64,000 nt of DNA from an uncultured Kiloniellaceae bacterium (lineage in GTDB: Bacteria; Pseudomonadota; Alphaproteobacteria; Kiloniellales; Kiloniellaceae): the NCBI GenBank assembly GCA_947500035.1, contig CANMQP010000004.1, positions 94,071-158,070 of the forward strand. Reading direction: 5' to 3'. A model generated the notes under the pieces. That model saw nothing but the letters and a program-made list of their open reading frames with translations, was not told the origin of the DNA and did no database searches. Shown piece after piece: positions 18,533 to 27,737 of the stretch. Both the position numbers and the translations under genes were made by a program. Positions within the stretch are counted from its first letter, which is position 1, and each line of letters opens with the position of its first letter.

Positions 18533-19231
18533 ATGATCGAAGATCCTCCCATTCTCACGGTTCAGCGAGAGATCACCCGCGCACCGGGAGCCACAGTCGC
18601 AGCTTTCAAAGGAGTCGCCACCAGCAATCTCATTGACGCCCTGGGCGGCACCGGCGCGCTGCACCACTCTATCAAACCTCTGGGCGTGACCGACGGTCTG
18701 CCTTTCAAGTTCTGCGGCTCGGCGATCACCGCGCTATGCGGACCATCGGATAACCTGGCGCTTTTTGCCGCTCTCACCCTTGCAGAGCCGGGCGACGTCA
18801 TCATCGCCGGAACGGAGGCTTTCGAGGGCGCCGCGGTCGCGGGCGACCTCGTGCTCGGCATGGCCAGAAACAAAGGCGTGGCCGCATTTGTTACGGACGG
18901 GATGCTCCGTGACTACGAGGCCGTTCTGCAGGTCGGCCTGCCGGTCTACTGCGCGGGCCTCACGCCGAACTCACCGGCACGGACCGGCCCCGGCGCCGTC
19001 AATCTGCCCCTCGCGATCGGCGGCCTTGTGATCGAACCCGGCGATATTCTGGCAGGCGACCGGGATGGTGTGGTCGTCATCCCGCGCTCACGGGCTGAGG
19101 ACGTAAAAGCCGCGCTGCCGGCGCTCCTCGCCGCGGAACAGGATCTCTTGTCAAAGGTCGAGGAGGGCCTGACGGTTCCCGGACACACCGAGGCACTCAT
19201 GGCCTCCGACCGGGTAAACTATCTCGACTGA
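18533..19231 (+). CDS. RraA-family aldolase/dimethylmenaquinone methyltransferase-like protein
   Basis: 232 aa. Seen: ATSNLIDALGG-like N-terminus, the GDVIIAG and GDLVLGMARNKGVAAFVTDGMLRDYEAV strands with the conserved Arg-Asp, and the GDILAGDRDGVVVIPR loop. Family members are class II 4-hydroxy-4-methyl-2-oxoglutarate/4-carboxy-4-hydroxy-2-oxoadipate aldolases or the RNase E inhibitor RraA. Position among PhyH enzymes and transporters favours an aldolase or decarboxylase role in catabolism. It is divergent from the first phyH gene and convergent with the second, 6 nt away. Confidence 0.8.
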   Translation: MIEDPPILTVQREITRAPGATVAAFKGVATSNLIDALGGTGALHHSIKPLGVTDGLPFKFCGSAITALCGPSDNLALFAALTLAEPGDVIIAGTEAFEGAAVAGDLVLGMARNKGVAAFVTDGMLRDYEAVLQVGLPVYCAGLTPNSPARTGPGAVNLPLAIGGLVIEPGDILAGDRDGVVVIPRSRAEDVKAALPALLAAEQDLLSKVEEGLTVPGHTEALMASDRVNYLD

Positions 19232-19237
19232 TCCGCT

Positions 19238-20080
19238 TTAGTCATCGTCCTTGAGGCGATGTCCGGGGGCAGCGGTCTCCTGTGTTGCCGTTGCCATCAG
19301 GATTGCATTGGTGCGCCTCAAGGACTCCTGGTGCGTATCCCAGGCGGCGGGCGAGAGCGCGGCGTCGGGCCGTGGCGGACGGTCGAAATGCCGGTAATCG
19401 TCGTGGCCCCTCGCCGGCACCTTAAAGGTTCGCCCGCCATTCTGCCGGACATGTGTCGGGATATAGCGGATGGCAAAACCGACCCTCGGGTACGGGGCCC
19501 GGTTCGGTTCGGACCCATGAACCAGCCGGACGTGATGCAGGCTCATTTCGCCGGGCTGAAGCTCGATATCATGCGCCTCGTCCTCGCGCACATCGACGGC
19601 GATTTCCTGTCCGCGGCTTAACATGTTGGTCTCTGCGAAGCTGTCGATATGAGCCACCTGGCCCTGTGTGTGACTGCCAGGCACGACTCTGAGGCAACCG
19701 CTTTCGGAAACACTCGGCGTCAGCGCGATCCATGCGGTGGTGATCTCCGGCGGCTCCAAGCCCCAGTAGGTCGAATCCTGATGCCAGGACACAAACTTCT
19801 CGTCGCCCGGGTCCTTCAGGAAAAAGCCAGACGACCACACCAGCAGGTTTGGATCCAGCACCGCCTCGACCGCATCCAGTACCTTTTCGGAAAGCGCGAG
19901 ATCGTAAAAGCTCGGCAGCAGCAAATGGCAGTTCGTACCCAGGAACTGCCCGGCATCAGAGGGATGTTCGCGCCGGAGCCGGGCGACCTCGTCACGCAGT
20001 TCATCGGCCTCGGCAGCACTGAGAACCGGGATCGGTGCCGCGAAACCATTCTCCTGATAGTCAGCAACTTCGAACGCCAC
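19238..20080 (-). CDS. Second phytanoyl-CoA dioxygenase (PhyH) family enzyme
   Basis: 280 aa. Seen: FVSWHQDSTYWGL (His and Asp of the iron site, about residue 98), the PGSH turn, and LHHVRLVHGSEPNRA carrying the distal His, then an Arg in RVGFAIRYIP. Overall closer to ectoine-hydroxylase/halogenase-like PhyH enzymes than to the first copy. The gene starts 40 nt after the TRAP large permease on the same strand, so it is likely co-transcribed with dctQM and may act directly on the imported acid. Confidence 0.85.
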   Translation of the reverse strand: MAFEVADYQENGFAAPIPVLSAAEADELRDEVARLRREHPSDAGQFLGTNCHLLLPSFYDLALSEKVLDAVEAVLDPNLLVWSSGFFLKDPGDEKFVSWHQDSTYWGLEPPEITTAWIALTPSVSESGCLRVVPGSHTQGQVAHIDSFAETNMLSRGQEIAVDVREDEAHDIELQPGEMSLHHVRLVHGSEPNRAPYPRVGFAIRYIPTHVRQNGGRTFKVPARGHDDYRHFDRPPRPDAALSPAAWDTHQESLRRTNAILMATATQETAAPGHRLKDDD

Positions 20081-20120
20081 GGACGTCTCCCAAACAGGCT
20101 CTCAGGCCTCTTACATTACC

Positions 20121-21491
20121 CTACCTGAAGAACATCGTCAGTTCCGGGAAGAGGAAAATCAAGGAAAGCACGAAGAGCTGCAGACAGATGAAGGGCAGGA
20201 AGCTGCGGAAAATGTCGACCAGAGAGATGTGAGCCGGCGCAACGGACTTGAGATAGAATGCCGCCGGGCCGAAAGGCGGGCTCAGGAAACTGACCTGCAT
20301 GTTCACGCAAAAGAGAATCCCGAACCACACCGAGAGGAACGTCGGCGCGGCAACCAGGGCTCCCGTCAGACCGATTTCATCAATCGGCAACTTCAGCACG
20401 ATCGGCAGGAAGACTGGCATCACCAGCAAAACAATGCCGACCCAGTCCATGATGGCGCCGAGGATCAGGAAGATCACCATCATCACCAGCAGAATACCGA
20501 AGGTCGGCAGATCCGAGCCGACGATCAGGTTAGCGACGTAGGTCGGGCCGCCGGCAAGCGAATAGGCGCCGGCCAGGGCCGTTGCGCCGAAGGTAATCCA
20601 GAGGATCGTGCCGGTCGATTTATAGGTCCGCATCAGGGCTTCTTTGACCAGGGTCCACGACATCTCGCCGCGGATCAAAATCAGCACCAGCACCGCAACC
20701 ACACCCATGCCGGCCGCCTCGGTGATCCCGGTGATGCCCCCGTAGATCGAGCCCAGAACCACGAACACCACGGTCAAGGGCGCCAGCAGGCCGGGCAAGG
20801 CCCGAAGCTTCTCCGCCATGGTCACGCTCTCTCCACCTTCAGGCAGCGGCGCGAGTTCTGGATTCAGTCTTGTGCGCACGATGATATAGGCAATGTAACA
20901 GCCACCCAGAATCAGTCCCGGCACGAAGGCCGCCTTGAAGAGCGCATGGATGGAGGTCTCGGTAACCAGTCCGTAGATGATCAGAACGATGGAGGGCGGA
21001 ATCATGGTGCCCAGGCTGCCGGACGCGCAGATGGTGCCGATCGCAAGGTTCTGATTGTATCCCAGGCGCAGCATGTTGGGCAGCGCGATCAAACCGAGCA
21101 GGACGACCTCGCCCCCGATAATGCCGGACATGGCCGCCATGATGATAGCCATGATGGCGGTCACGACGGCCAGACCGCCACGCGTGCGGCTGAGCCAGAT
21201 GTTCAAACTATCGAACATTGCCTTGGCGATATTCGATCTCTCGAGCAAACAGGCCATGAATATGAAGAGAGGTACGGATATCAGCACATAGTCCGTAAGC
21301 AACCCATACATGCGCTGGGCAAGAATGTTCAGAATGCCGGTTCCAAATTCTCTGAACAACAGATCCGGGCCGAATTTCATGACCAGCACGGCGACGGCCA
21401 AAAACCCGGAAGCAAACCCGAGCGGCATACCGATTGCCAACAGGACGAAAATCCCGATCAACAAGACCAGTGAGATCGTTCCAATATCCAT
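20121..21491 (-). CDS. dctM: TRAP transporter large permease (DctM)
   Basis: 456 aa with about 12 membrane segments over the whole length, the usual size for DctM. Seen: GMPLGFASGFLAVAVLVMKFG at the N-terminus, IGGEVVLLGLIALPNMLRLGYN, ICASGSLGTMIPPSIVLIIYG (the conserved SGSLGxxIPPS loop) and ILGAIMDWVGIVLLVMPVFLPIV. It forms the Na+-driven channel for carboxylates or related solutes with DctQ. It follows dctQ by 84 nt. No DctP binding protein occurs in the window. Confidence 0.9.
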   Translation of the reverse strand: MDIGTISLVLLIGIFVLLAIGMPLGFASGFLAVAVLVMKFGPDLLFREFGTGILNILAQRMYGLLTDYVLISVPLFIFMACLLERSNIAKAMFDSLNIWLSRTRGGLAVVTAIMAIIMAAMSGIIGGEVVLLGLIALPNMLRLGYNQNLAIGTICASGSLGTMIPPSIVLIIYGLVTETSIHALFKAAFVPGLILGGCYIAYIIVRTRLNPELAPLPEGGESVTMAEKLRALPGLLAPLTVVFVVLGSIYGGITGITEAAGMGVVAVLVLILIRGEMSWTLVKEALMRTYKSTGTILWITFGATALAGAYSLAGGPTYVANLIVGSDLPTFGILLVMMVIFLILGAIMDWVGIVLLVMPVFLPIVLKLPIDEIGLTGALVAAPTFLSVWFGILFCVNMQVSFLSPPFGPAAFYLKSVAPAHISLVDIFRSFLPFICLQLFVLSLIFLFPELTMFFR

Positions 21492-21575
21492 TTAACTTAT
21501 TTCCCCCTGCCCCGGCTTATCTGGCATCAAGCGCACCGCCGGTCATCCCTGTACCGCTCGTTTCATCGTGCTCGT

Positions 21576-22163
21576 TTATCGCGTGGAATTGCTGTCGAGA
21601 CCGACGCTATCGCTGTGTAGGATTTCATCGCTCAGCTCTGGCGTGATGTCTTCGACGATTTCGTGCGCCTCTTTGTCTTTATGCCAGTCGGAAATCAGGT
21701 TCATAACCGCCTGGAGCGCGATCAGCACGACCGTGATCAGAACGAGCGGCTTCATGGTCGCCGGGATGGGTGGGTCCCAGGCTGTGCCGAAGGCTTCCCA
21801 TCGCATCAGCTTGACCCAGGCTTCGTTGAACCCGCCCCACACGACGGCGGCCGCGAATATGCAGATACAGAGAGTTGAGATCACATCGAAGATGCGCTGC
21901 CAGGTGCGTGAGACCACGTCGTAAAGCATGAAAATCCGGATATGAGCGCGCTGCTGCATCACATAGAGTCCTGCGAGCAAGTAGACGGCCCCAGCCACCC
22001 AGAGCGACATTTCGTTCACCCAGAGCGTCGGCTTCTCGAAGATGTAGCGCATCACCACTTCGTAAAAGATGATCGCCACGATAAAGGCGACGATATACAT
22101 CGTTACGCGGCTGATCGCGATGGAGATGCGGTCCATCCAACTCGTGACTTCGTGTTCAACCAT
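21576..22163 (-). CDS. dctQ: TRAP transporter small permease (DctQ)
   Basis: 195 aa with four hydrophobic segments. Seen: FYEVVMRYIFEKPTLWVNEMSLWVAG, matching the conserved second-helix region of DctQ proteins, and a charged C-terminal tail after the fourth helix. It pairs with DctM. First gene of the dctQ-dctM-phyH unit; its 549-nt upstream region carries two related palindromes (22445-22458 and 22541-22554). Confidence 0.88.
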   Translation of the reverse strand: MVEHEVTSWMDRISIAISRVTMYIVAFIVAIIFYEVVMRYIFEKPTLWVNEMSLWVAGAVYLLAGLYVMQQRAHIRIFMLYDVVSRTWQRIFDVISTLCICIFAAAVVWGGFNEAWVKLMRWEAFGTAWDPPIPATMKPLVLITVVLIALQAVMNLISDWHKDKEAHEIVEDITPELSDEILHSDSVGLDSNSTR

Positions 22164-22712
22164 ATCCTGCTCCGTCCTCAGCCTTCACCAAAAAGCAGGT
22201 TTCTGCGCCCGCTTTCTCCACTGCACTCATCGTCCGGGACGTGAAGGCCCCGGCACAAACTAAAGCACTAAATCGATCACCGCTAAAGCCCGAAACAGGG
22301 CAAGACCGGAGACGGGTAACTGCCAGCGGCAATCCACCCCACGCGCGAACCCGGGTTACAGCCCGTGTTGCAAGCCATCACCGCTGTCGGCGATTTGCCT
22401 AGACTTAGTGCTGAAAAAGAGATGCTGTGCCTCCCGGCAGGAGCGCACGCATGCGTGCAAGCTCCATGAATTCCTCCCTGCGAATGACTTTTTGCGCCGT
22501 CGGAAATGATATCTTTCGACTCAGCCTTATTTTCGTTAGTGCTAGCATGCTAGCGAACAACGATCAAGCCACGTGCCGACCGGTCTCGGCTCTGGAGGGG
22601 CCCGCTTGATTATGCAAAGGGAATTGGCGCCCGGGGCGAATCGGGTCGTTCCGCTCCGTCTTCACTTAAGATCGGCCTTCACTCGAGCTTTGCCCGGACT
22701 TGAAGAGCCATC
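22164..22712. promoter_or_regulatory. Gene-free region upstream of dctQM with twin GCATGC palindromes
   Basis: No credible gene. Two perfect 14-bp palindromes of the common form GCnnGCATGCnnGC lie at 22445-22458 and 22541-22554, centres 96 bp apart, roughly nine helical turns. The first is also flanked by GGAGC and GCTCC. Such paired sites suggest a dimeric repressor or activator, possibly looping. The TRAP operon is the only gene set starting from this region. Confidence 0.45.
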
Positions 22713-25106
22713 CTACGCGCGCGGGCGCAGCTTCCCGGGATCGTAGAACGGCAGCGGCACATACTTCGCAGCAAGACGTTTAAGCTGGCCGTCGAGCTGG
22801 CCGATCTCAAAATCTGCCTGATCTTTCTCAGCATTCGTGGCCTCGACGGCGACTCGCGCCATGGCAATCGGATGCCCGAGATGCGGCGAGCGGCAGGCGC
22901 TGGTGACCACCCCGACCTGGGTGCGGCCGCGAAACACCGGATCGCCGTGACGGGGACAATCCTGCCCGGCAACGACCAATCCAATCAGTTGATTGCGTTG
23001 CGCCGAAGCGTTGCGCAACAGGGCCTCACGGCCGACGAAATCGCGGTCCTTGCTTTTCAGCGGCACGGCGAAACCAACCCCTGCTTCGAAAGGATCAATG
23101 CTATCGTCGAACTCATGTCCAGCCACAGGCAATGCCGCCTCGATCCGAAGAAGATCGAGGGCGTCCAGCCCCATAGGGACTATGCCATGGGGCTGACCGG
23201 CTTCCATGATTGCATCCCAGACGGCTGGCGCGTCCTCAGGCGCGGTGAAGACCTCATAGCCCAGTTCTCCGGTAAATCCACTGCGCGACACGAGCACCGC
23301 AGGCCCGTTGAAGTCACCAATCCTGCCGACCAGGAACCGGAACCACTTCAGCTCGTCGAGCCGCGGGTGCCCTTCTCCCGTCCAGATCAGCGATGAGAGC
23401 ACATCCCTGGACTTGGGTCCCTGAGCCGCCAGATTCGAAAGACTGGAGGTCGCCGTGCGGACCTGAACGTCGAGTTCCAGCGACGCCGCGAGTTCACGCA
23501 GCCAGGGGGCCGCCTGGGCATCCCCCGACATCCAGCGAAAGCCGTCCGGCGACAAACGAAACAGCGTCCCGTCGTCGAACATCGCGCCGGTCGCGCGGCA
23601 CATCGGACTATACAGGACCTGCCCGACCGCGGCGCGGCGCACATCCCGGGGCAAAGCATGATCCATCAGTGCCTCGGCACCGGGCCCGGTGATATCGACC
23701 TTTCCGAGCTGCGACATGTCCTGGAGAGTCACCGAATCGCGGCAAGCCCAGTATTCCGCCACGGCGCCGGATGCCGTGTAGCTTCCCGGGATCCAGAAAT
23801 CCTTGGCTGCGCGATAGTCCCGCGTCAGGGCCGAGGTCCGGGAATGAAAGGCTGTTTCCTTGGTCATCACCGCGTCGGAATCCGGCTCTGTACGAAATGC
23901 GATCGATTTTCGGAACATCTCATTCTCTTGATAAATACGAATCTGAACGTCGGTCGGAGTCCAGCCATTGATCGGCGAGGTATCGTCCGGACAGGCCGTG
24001 GAAACACACACCAGATCGGTCAGGGCCTTCATGAGGACGTAGTCTCCGGGCAGCGACCAGCCCTCGTCAGAGAGGATGACGTTACCGGCATCGACCTGCG
24101 TGTTGAAAAAGTAATTGATGGCCGGCCAGGCCGCGCGGGACGCCACGTCCCAGGGCCGCATGGCCTCGGAAATGTTGCTCGAACAGTTGACGTGGCCGGG
24201 AAAGCCCTTGTTCTCGTAGACCCGGGCCGTGCAGGCCAGACCGTAGGTATCGTGCCGCCCGCAGGTGTCCTGAATGATCTGAACCAGCGGCTGATTGTCC
24301 TGGTCGTAGAACTTGTCGGTGAGACCCGGGTTCGGGTAGGCCCGTCCGACCATGGTGCGCGTGACCGTCGAATCGATAAAGCGCTCAAGGCCTTTGTCCA
24401 GTGCCCGCGCAGCAAAGGCGATGAAATCGGAGCACTGCCGCCCGGCGATATCCAACACCTGAATGTATTCACCGGCTCTCACCTCATAAGCCCGGCCGCT
24501 TCGGCGCGGCACCATCATATCGAGACGTGGCTCCACGAGCGGCGGCGGCGGGCGAAACGCCGCTTCTTCGCCTGCTTCGCTTGAACGGGTGACGTAAACG
24601 CTCAGATCGCTCGGCTGCGGACCGTCGATCGGCGCGTCTGAAAAGTTTTCGTTCACAGTTTGAGGCGGCGCGGCAAAGAGCACGACACTTGGGCGGAGAG
24701 CCTCGAAAGAGACGGAGTCGCCGGGTTTACTCCTACTCCCCAAAACAGCAAATGCGGTCGTAGCCGCTTCGAATTCAATCCGGCGCCGCCGCAAAGCGGC
24801 CGCAAGCAGTCCGCTCAGCACCGAATGAAATCCTGACGTAGAGACAATCTGAAGTGCCGAGGGATCGCCGGAGCCAAGCGCTTCGGGATCCCAGTGGCCA
24901 TCCGTCGCGAAACTGGTCAGGTGACAAACCTGTTGCCCTTCCGGATCGACGATTTCCAGTTTGTCACCGCTATTCAGCTCGAGAACCAGATGGCCTCTGG
25001 CCGGGACGAGATAACGCTCCCGTCTCGGCTCGGGATTATCAAACCCCGGACGCCGAACCGCGGCGGTGCTGCTGGAGCTTTGCGATACCGGAAAGAGCAA
25101 AGTCAT
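22713..25106 (-). CDS. DUF1989-GcvT fusion: urea-carboxylase-associated-like domain joined to aminomethyltransferase
   Basis: 797 aa. Seen in order: a first DUF1989-like half (about 30-170), a more conserved DUF1989 domain (about 200-400) with Cys at 282, 292 and 308 in QDTCGRHDTYGLACTARVY and HVNCSSN, then a GcvT-type domain from about 415 to the end with the catalytic-type Asp pair FDDG near 511 and QRNQLIGLVV in the C-terminal barrel. GcvT relatives transfer one-carbon groups from amines to tetrahydrofolate; DUF1989 proteins accompany urea amidolyase. It follows the quaternary-amine importer, so demethylation of an imported N-methyl compound is plausible. The fusion's reaction is not known to me. 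Confidence 0.8.
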   Translation of the reverse strand: MTLLFPVSQSSSSTAAVRRPGFDNPEPRRERYLVPARGHLVLELNSGDKLEIVDPEGQQVCHLTSFATDGHWDPEALGSGDPSALQIVSTSGFHSVLSGLLAAALRRRRIEFEAATTAFAVLGSRSKPGDSVSFEALRPSVVLFAAPPQTVNENFSDAPIDGPQPSDLSVYVTRSSEAGEEAAFRPPPPLVEPRLDMMVPRRSGRAYEVRAGEYIQVLDIAGRQCSDFIAFAARALDKGLERFIDSTVTRTMVGRAYPNPGLTDKFYDQDNQPLVQIIQDTCGRHDTYGLACTARVYENKGFPGHVNCSSNISEAMRPWDVASRAAWPAINYFFNTQVDAGNVILSDEGWSLPGDYVLMKALTDLVCVSTACPDDTSPINGWTPTDVQIRIYQENEMFRKSIAFRTEPDSDAVMTKETAFHSRTSALTRDYRAAKDFWIPGSYTASGAVAEYWACRDSVTLQDMSQLGKVDITGPGAEALMDHALPRDVRRAAVGQVLYSPMCRATGAMFDDGTLFRLSPDGFRWMSGDAQAAPWLRELAASLELDVQVRTATSSLSNLAAQGPKSRDVLSSLIWTGEGHPRLDELKWFRFLVGRIGDFNGPAVLVSRSGFTGELGYEVFTAPEDAPAVWDAIMEAGQPHGIVPMGLDALDLLRIEAALPVAGHEFDDSIDPFEAGVGFAVPLKSKDRDFVGREALLRNASAQRNQLIGLVVAGQDCPRHGDPVFRGRTQVGVVTSACRSPHLGHPIAMARVAVEATNAEKDQADFEIGQLDGQLKRLAAKYVPLPFYDPGKLRPRA

Positions 25107-25154
25107 CGAGCCTCAAGTGCTCCCTGGTAAGACTGAAACAACCGAAAAGATCCG

Positions 25155-25210
25155 AAAAAAACCGCCCGAAATACGCAATAAGCCGAAGGGAGAACTGCGC
25201 AATCGGGCGG
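25155..25210 (-). terminator. Rho-independent terminator or attenuator after proX
   Basis: Stem CCGCCCGA / TCGGGCGG extended by further pairing, followed on the minus strand by seven T. It lies between the importer binding-protein stop and the DUF1989-GcvT start (48 nt before the ATG), so it can end the importer message or partly attenuate the enzyme gene. Confidence 0.75.
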
Positions 25211-25235
25211 CGGGCAGGTTTGCTCAGGGAAAACC

Positions 25236-26216
25236 TCAGCCGTTAATCCATTTCTCGACGATTTCCGGATTCTCTTCGATCCATTCCTCGGCCACGTCCT
25301 GCGGGTCGAGCTTGTCCCGGCCGACGGCAAGGATCCAACCGTTGACCGTATCCGGGTCGAGTTGAATGTTCTTCAGAAACTTCGCAACCTTTGGCGCGCG
25401 CTCGTAAAGTGACTTCGAAAAGGCCACCCAGACCTGGGCGTCTTTGTGGGCACAGCTAAAGGTCGAGGCTTCCAACCAGTCTTCACGATCCTTGGGCTGA
25501 TAGACTTCCATACAGCCTTCCGTGAACTCGGGTTCGTCAATCGGTACGATATCATAGGCCGCGTGCAGCCACTCCGGTGTCCAGTAGTAGAAGAGCATCG
25601 GTTCTTTTTTCTTATAGGCACTGCTGAGCTGGGCTTTAAAGATCGCATCGTCGATCACGACCGGCTCCCACATCGCATCCAGGCCGTAGGACCGGAATTT
25701 GATCTGCCACATGTTTGTGGAGTTCCAGCCCGGCGCACCCGGCCAGTACTCGCCCTTGCCGTTTCCGTCTTTGTCAAAGAGCGCGACAACTTCTTCCTTT
25801 TTCAGGTCCTCGATGGATTTTATTCCGTATTCTTCCTGAACGTATTTGGGGATAAAGATCGCCTGCGTCCCACTGTAAGGTGTGGTGTTGTGATCGACCG
25901 TGCCGCGCTCGTCGATATAGGTTGCCCACTTCTCGCCCTGGTTCGGCATCCAGACGTCGGTATAAACGTCGAGCCCGCCATCACCCTTGTCCATACCCGC
26001 GAAGATAACCGCCGCTTCGGCCTTTTTCATTTCGGCTTTGCCGCCGAGTTTGAGTTCGATCACACCCTTCATGACGTAGCCGATCGCCCGCGCGCCGTCC
26101 CAGGACAACTCGCCGATGGCGATGGTTTCGTCGGCGAGCGACGGCCCCGATGCAACGGCGGTCATCACCGCCCCCGCCAGTGTTGATTTCAACAAGGTCT
26201 TCATCTTTGTCTCCAT
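25236..26216 (-). CDS. Glycine-betaine/quaternary-amine ABC transporter substrate-binding protein (ProX/OpuAC)
   Basis: 326 aa. Seen: a Sec signal peptide (KSTLAGAVMTAVASGPSLA), then an OpuAC fold with ELSWDGARAIGYVMKGVIEL, AGMDKGDGGLDVYTDVWMPNQ, KKKEPMLFYYWTPEWLHA and the aromatic residues that normally cage a trimethylammonium group. Periplasmic. Third gene of the ATPase-permease-binding protein operon. It could equally bind another methylated amine, as the linked GcvT-type enzyme suggests use as a nutrient rather than only as osmoprotectant. Confidence 0.85.
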   Translation of the reverse strand: METKMKTLLKSTLAGAVMTAVASGPSLADETIAIGELSWDGARAIGYVMKGVIELKLGGKAEMKKAEAAVIFAGMDKGDGGLDVYTDVWMPNQGEKWATYIDERGTVDHNTTPYSGTQAIFIPKYVQEEYGIKSIEDLKKEEVVALFDKDGNGKGEYWPGAPGWNSTNMWQIKFRSYGLDAMWEPVVIDDAIFKAQLSSAYKKKEPMLFYYWTPEWLHAAYDIVPIDEPEFTEGCMEVYQPKDREDWLEASTFSCAHKDAQVWVAFSKSLYERAPKVAKFLKNIQLDPDTVNGWILAVGRDKLDPQDVAEEWIEENPEIVEKWING

Positions 26217-26279
26217 GTTTTTGACTCCCAGTTTTTTTTATTCCTGACTCGGCCCTCACCGAAGCCCGTGAAGGCTTTG

Positions 26280-27737
26280 TCATGAGTTATCGGATTTGCG
26301 GGCACCCTGAACGATCCGGTCCATGATCATTGCGCAGAGCGCAATTGCGGCACCGGCCAACAGCCCCAAACCATGTTCCACGTGCTGCAGGGCGAAGAGA
26401 ACATCCTCTCCGAGTCCCTTGGCTGCGATCAGGGCGGCGACCACGACCATCGACAGACTCATCATGATGGTCTGATTGATGCCGGTCATGATCGAGGTCA
26501 CGGCGAGCGGCAGTTCGACCTTCCACAGCAACTGCCGCGGGGTCGCGCCGAATGCCAGTGCCGCCTCCTTGACGCTCTCGGGTACCTGCGTAATGCCCAG
26601 AACCGTGAGACGGACCATCGGCGGCAGCGCGAAGATCACCGTGGCCAGAATGCCCGGCGGTTTGCCGACGCCGAAGAACGCAATGGCGGGGATCAGGTAC
26701 ACGAAGCTCGGCAGGGTCTGCATGATGTCGAGAACCGGCCGGATAAAGGCGTAGATCCGTGGTGACTTCGCGCACCAGATTCCGATCGGAACACCTAACA
26801 ACACGCAGATCAGCGTGGCTGCGCCGACCAGCGACAGTGTGGACATCGATTTCTGCCAGAAACCGAACATACCCAGATAGAAGAGCGCCAGGGCGGTGAA
26901 GATCGCAACGTTCTTGCCGGCCGTCCGCCAGGCCACCAGAACCAGCATGAAGGCCATCACCGGCCAGGGTGTTCCGACAAAAATCAGCTCCAACAGGTTC
27001 AACACACCGCGAATGCCGATGGTGATCGCGTCGAAAAAAGTGACAAAGGTGACGGTCATCCAGTCGATAAAATCATTAATGCCGCCGGCGACCGGCTGCT
27101 GAATGTTTTTACCGATCGGCACCTCGCCGATGACCCAGCAGTTAAAGCGGTCCGCAATGCCGACTTCATCGCCCCTGCCCATGGCCCGCCACATGCGCCT
27201 GCATTCACGCAGCGTCGGCGCCACCTGGGTCGCGCGGTAAACCAGCATTGGGCCAATCGCCAGGATCAGCGAAATTCCCATCTGAACACGCGCCGAAGAA
27301 ACGCCCGCGTTTACGGCACGGTTGATCCGCCAATTTTGGTACTGCCTGTAATAGAGTTGGTCCGCAAAACGCGCCGTCAGGAGCCGGCCACAGATAAAGA
27401 CGCCGATGCCCCAGAGGAGATTGAACTCGCCGGATTTGTCGGGATCCGCGAACAATCCGCGCGCCATCAGCATCAATCCCGAGATATCGAGCAGCAACGC
27501 AATCCAGAAGTGAGTCCAGTTCCCGCGCCGCGCCCCCCAGAAGGGGCCTGAGATGAGCGCCGAGCGGTTGATATGGGTCACGCTCAAACGGTTTTGCTGA
27601 AGATGAACGAAGGTATCGCTGTAGTAGTCGGCTTTATCAGCCGCGAACTCGGAGACGAGCTTGCGCTCCTGAACGCTGGGGGCCATGTCCCCTGCTTCAA
27701 GGCTCAGTTCGGTATCTGCCGGTGTATCGGTCATCAC
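26280..27737 (-). CDS. Glycine-betaine/quaternary-amine ABC transporter permease (ProW/OpuAB)
   Basis: 485 aa, longer than typical ProW because of an N-terminal extension of about 200 residues containing its own hydrophobic segments (WIALLLDISGLMLMARGLF). The C-terminal permease core has the LGVPIGIWCAKSPRIYAFIRP and QTLPSFVYLIPAIAFFGVG strands and the EAA loop VKEAALAFGATPRQLLWKVELPLA. Its ATG overlaps the stop of the ATPase gene by 4 nt, showing translational coupling. Forms the inner-membrane channel. Confidence 0.88.
   Translation of the reverse strand: MMTDTPADTELSLEAGDMAPSVQERKLVSEFAADKADYYSDTFVHLQQNRLSVTHINRSALISGPFWGARRGNWTHFWIALLLDISGLMLMARGLFADPDKSGEFNLLWGIGVFICGRLLTARFADQLYYRQYQNWRINRAVNAGVSSARVQMGISLILAIGPMLVYRATQVAPTLRECRRMWRAMGRGDEVGIADRFNCWVIGEVPIGKNIQQPVAGGINDFIDWMTVTFVTFFDAITIGIRGVLNLLELIFVGTPWPVMAFMLVLVAWRTAGKNVAIFTALALFYLGMFGFWQKSMSTLSLVGAATLICVLLGVPIGIWCAKSPRIYAFIRPVLDIMQTLPSFVYLIPAIAFFGVGKPPGILATVIFALPPMVRLTVLGITQVPESVKEAALAFGATPRQLLWKVELPLAVTSIMTGINQTIMMSLSMVVVAALIAAKGLGEDVLFALQHVEHGLGLLAGAAIALCAMIMDRIVQGARKSDNS

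Noticed and set aside
20229..21473. 414-codon frame on the plus strand antisense to dctM
   Set aside because: DctM on the other strand has clear TRAP motifs throughout; the antisense frame is rich in His, Gln, Arg and Asp with no recognisable domain, as expected for a shadow frame in GC-rich DNA.
22427..22609. 60-codon frame in the dctQ upstream region
   Set aside because: No ribosome site or motif and it spans both palindromes.
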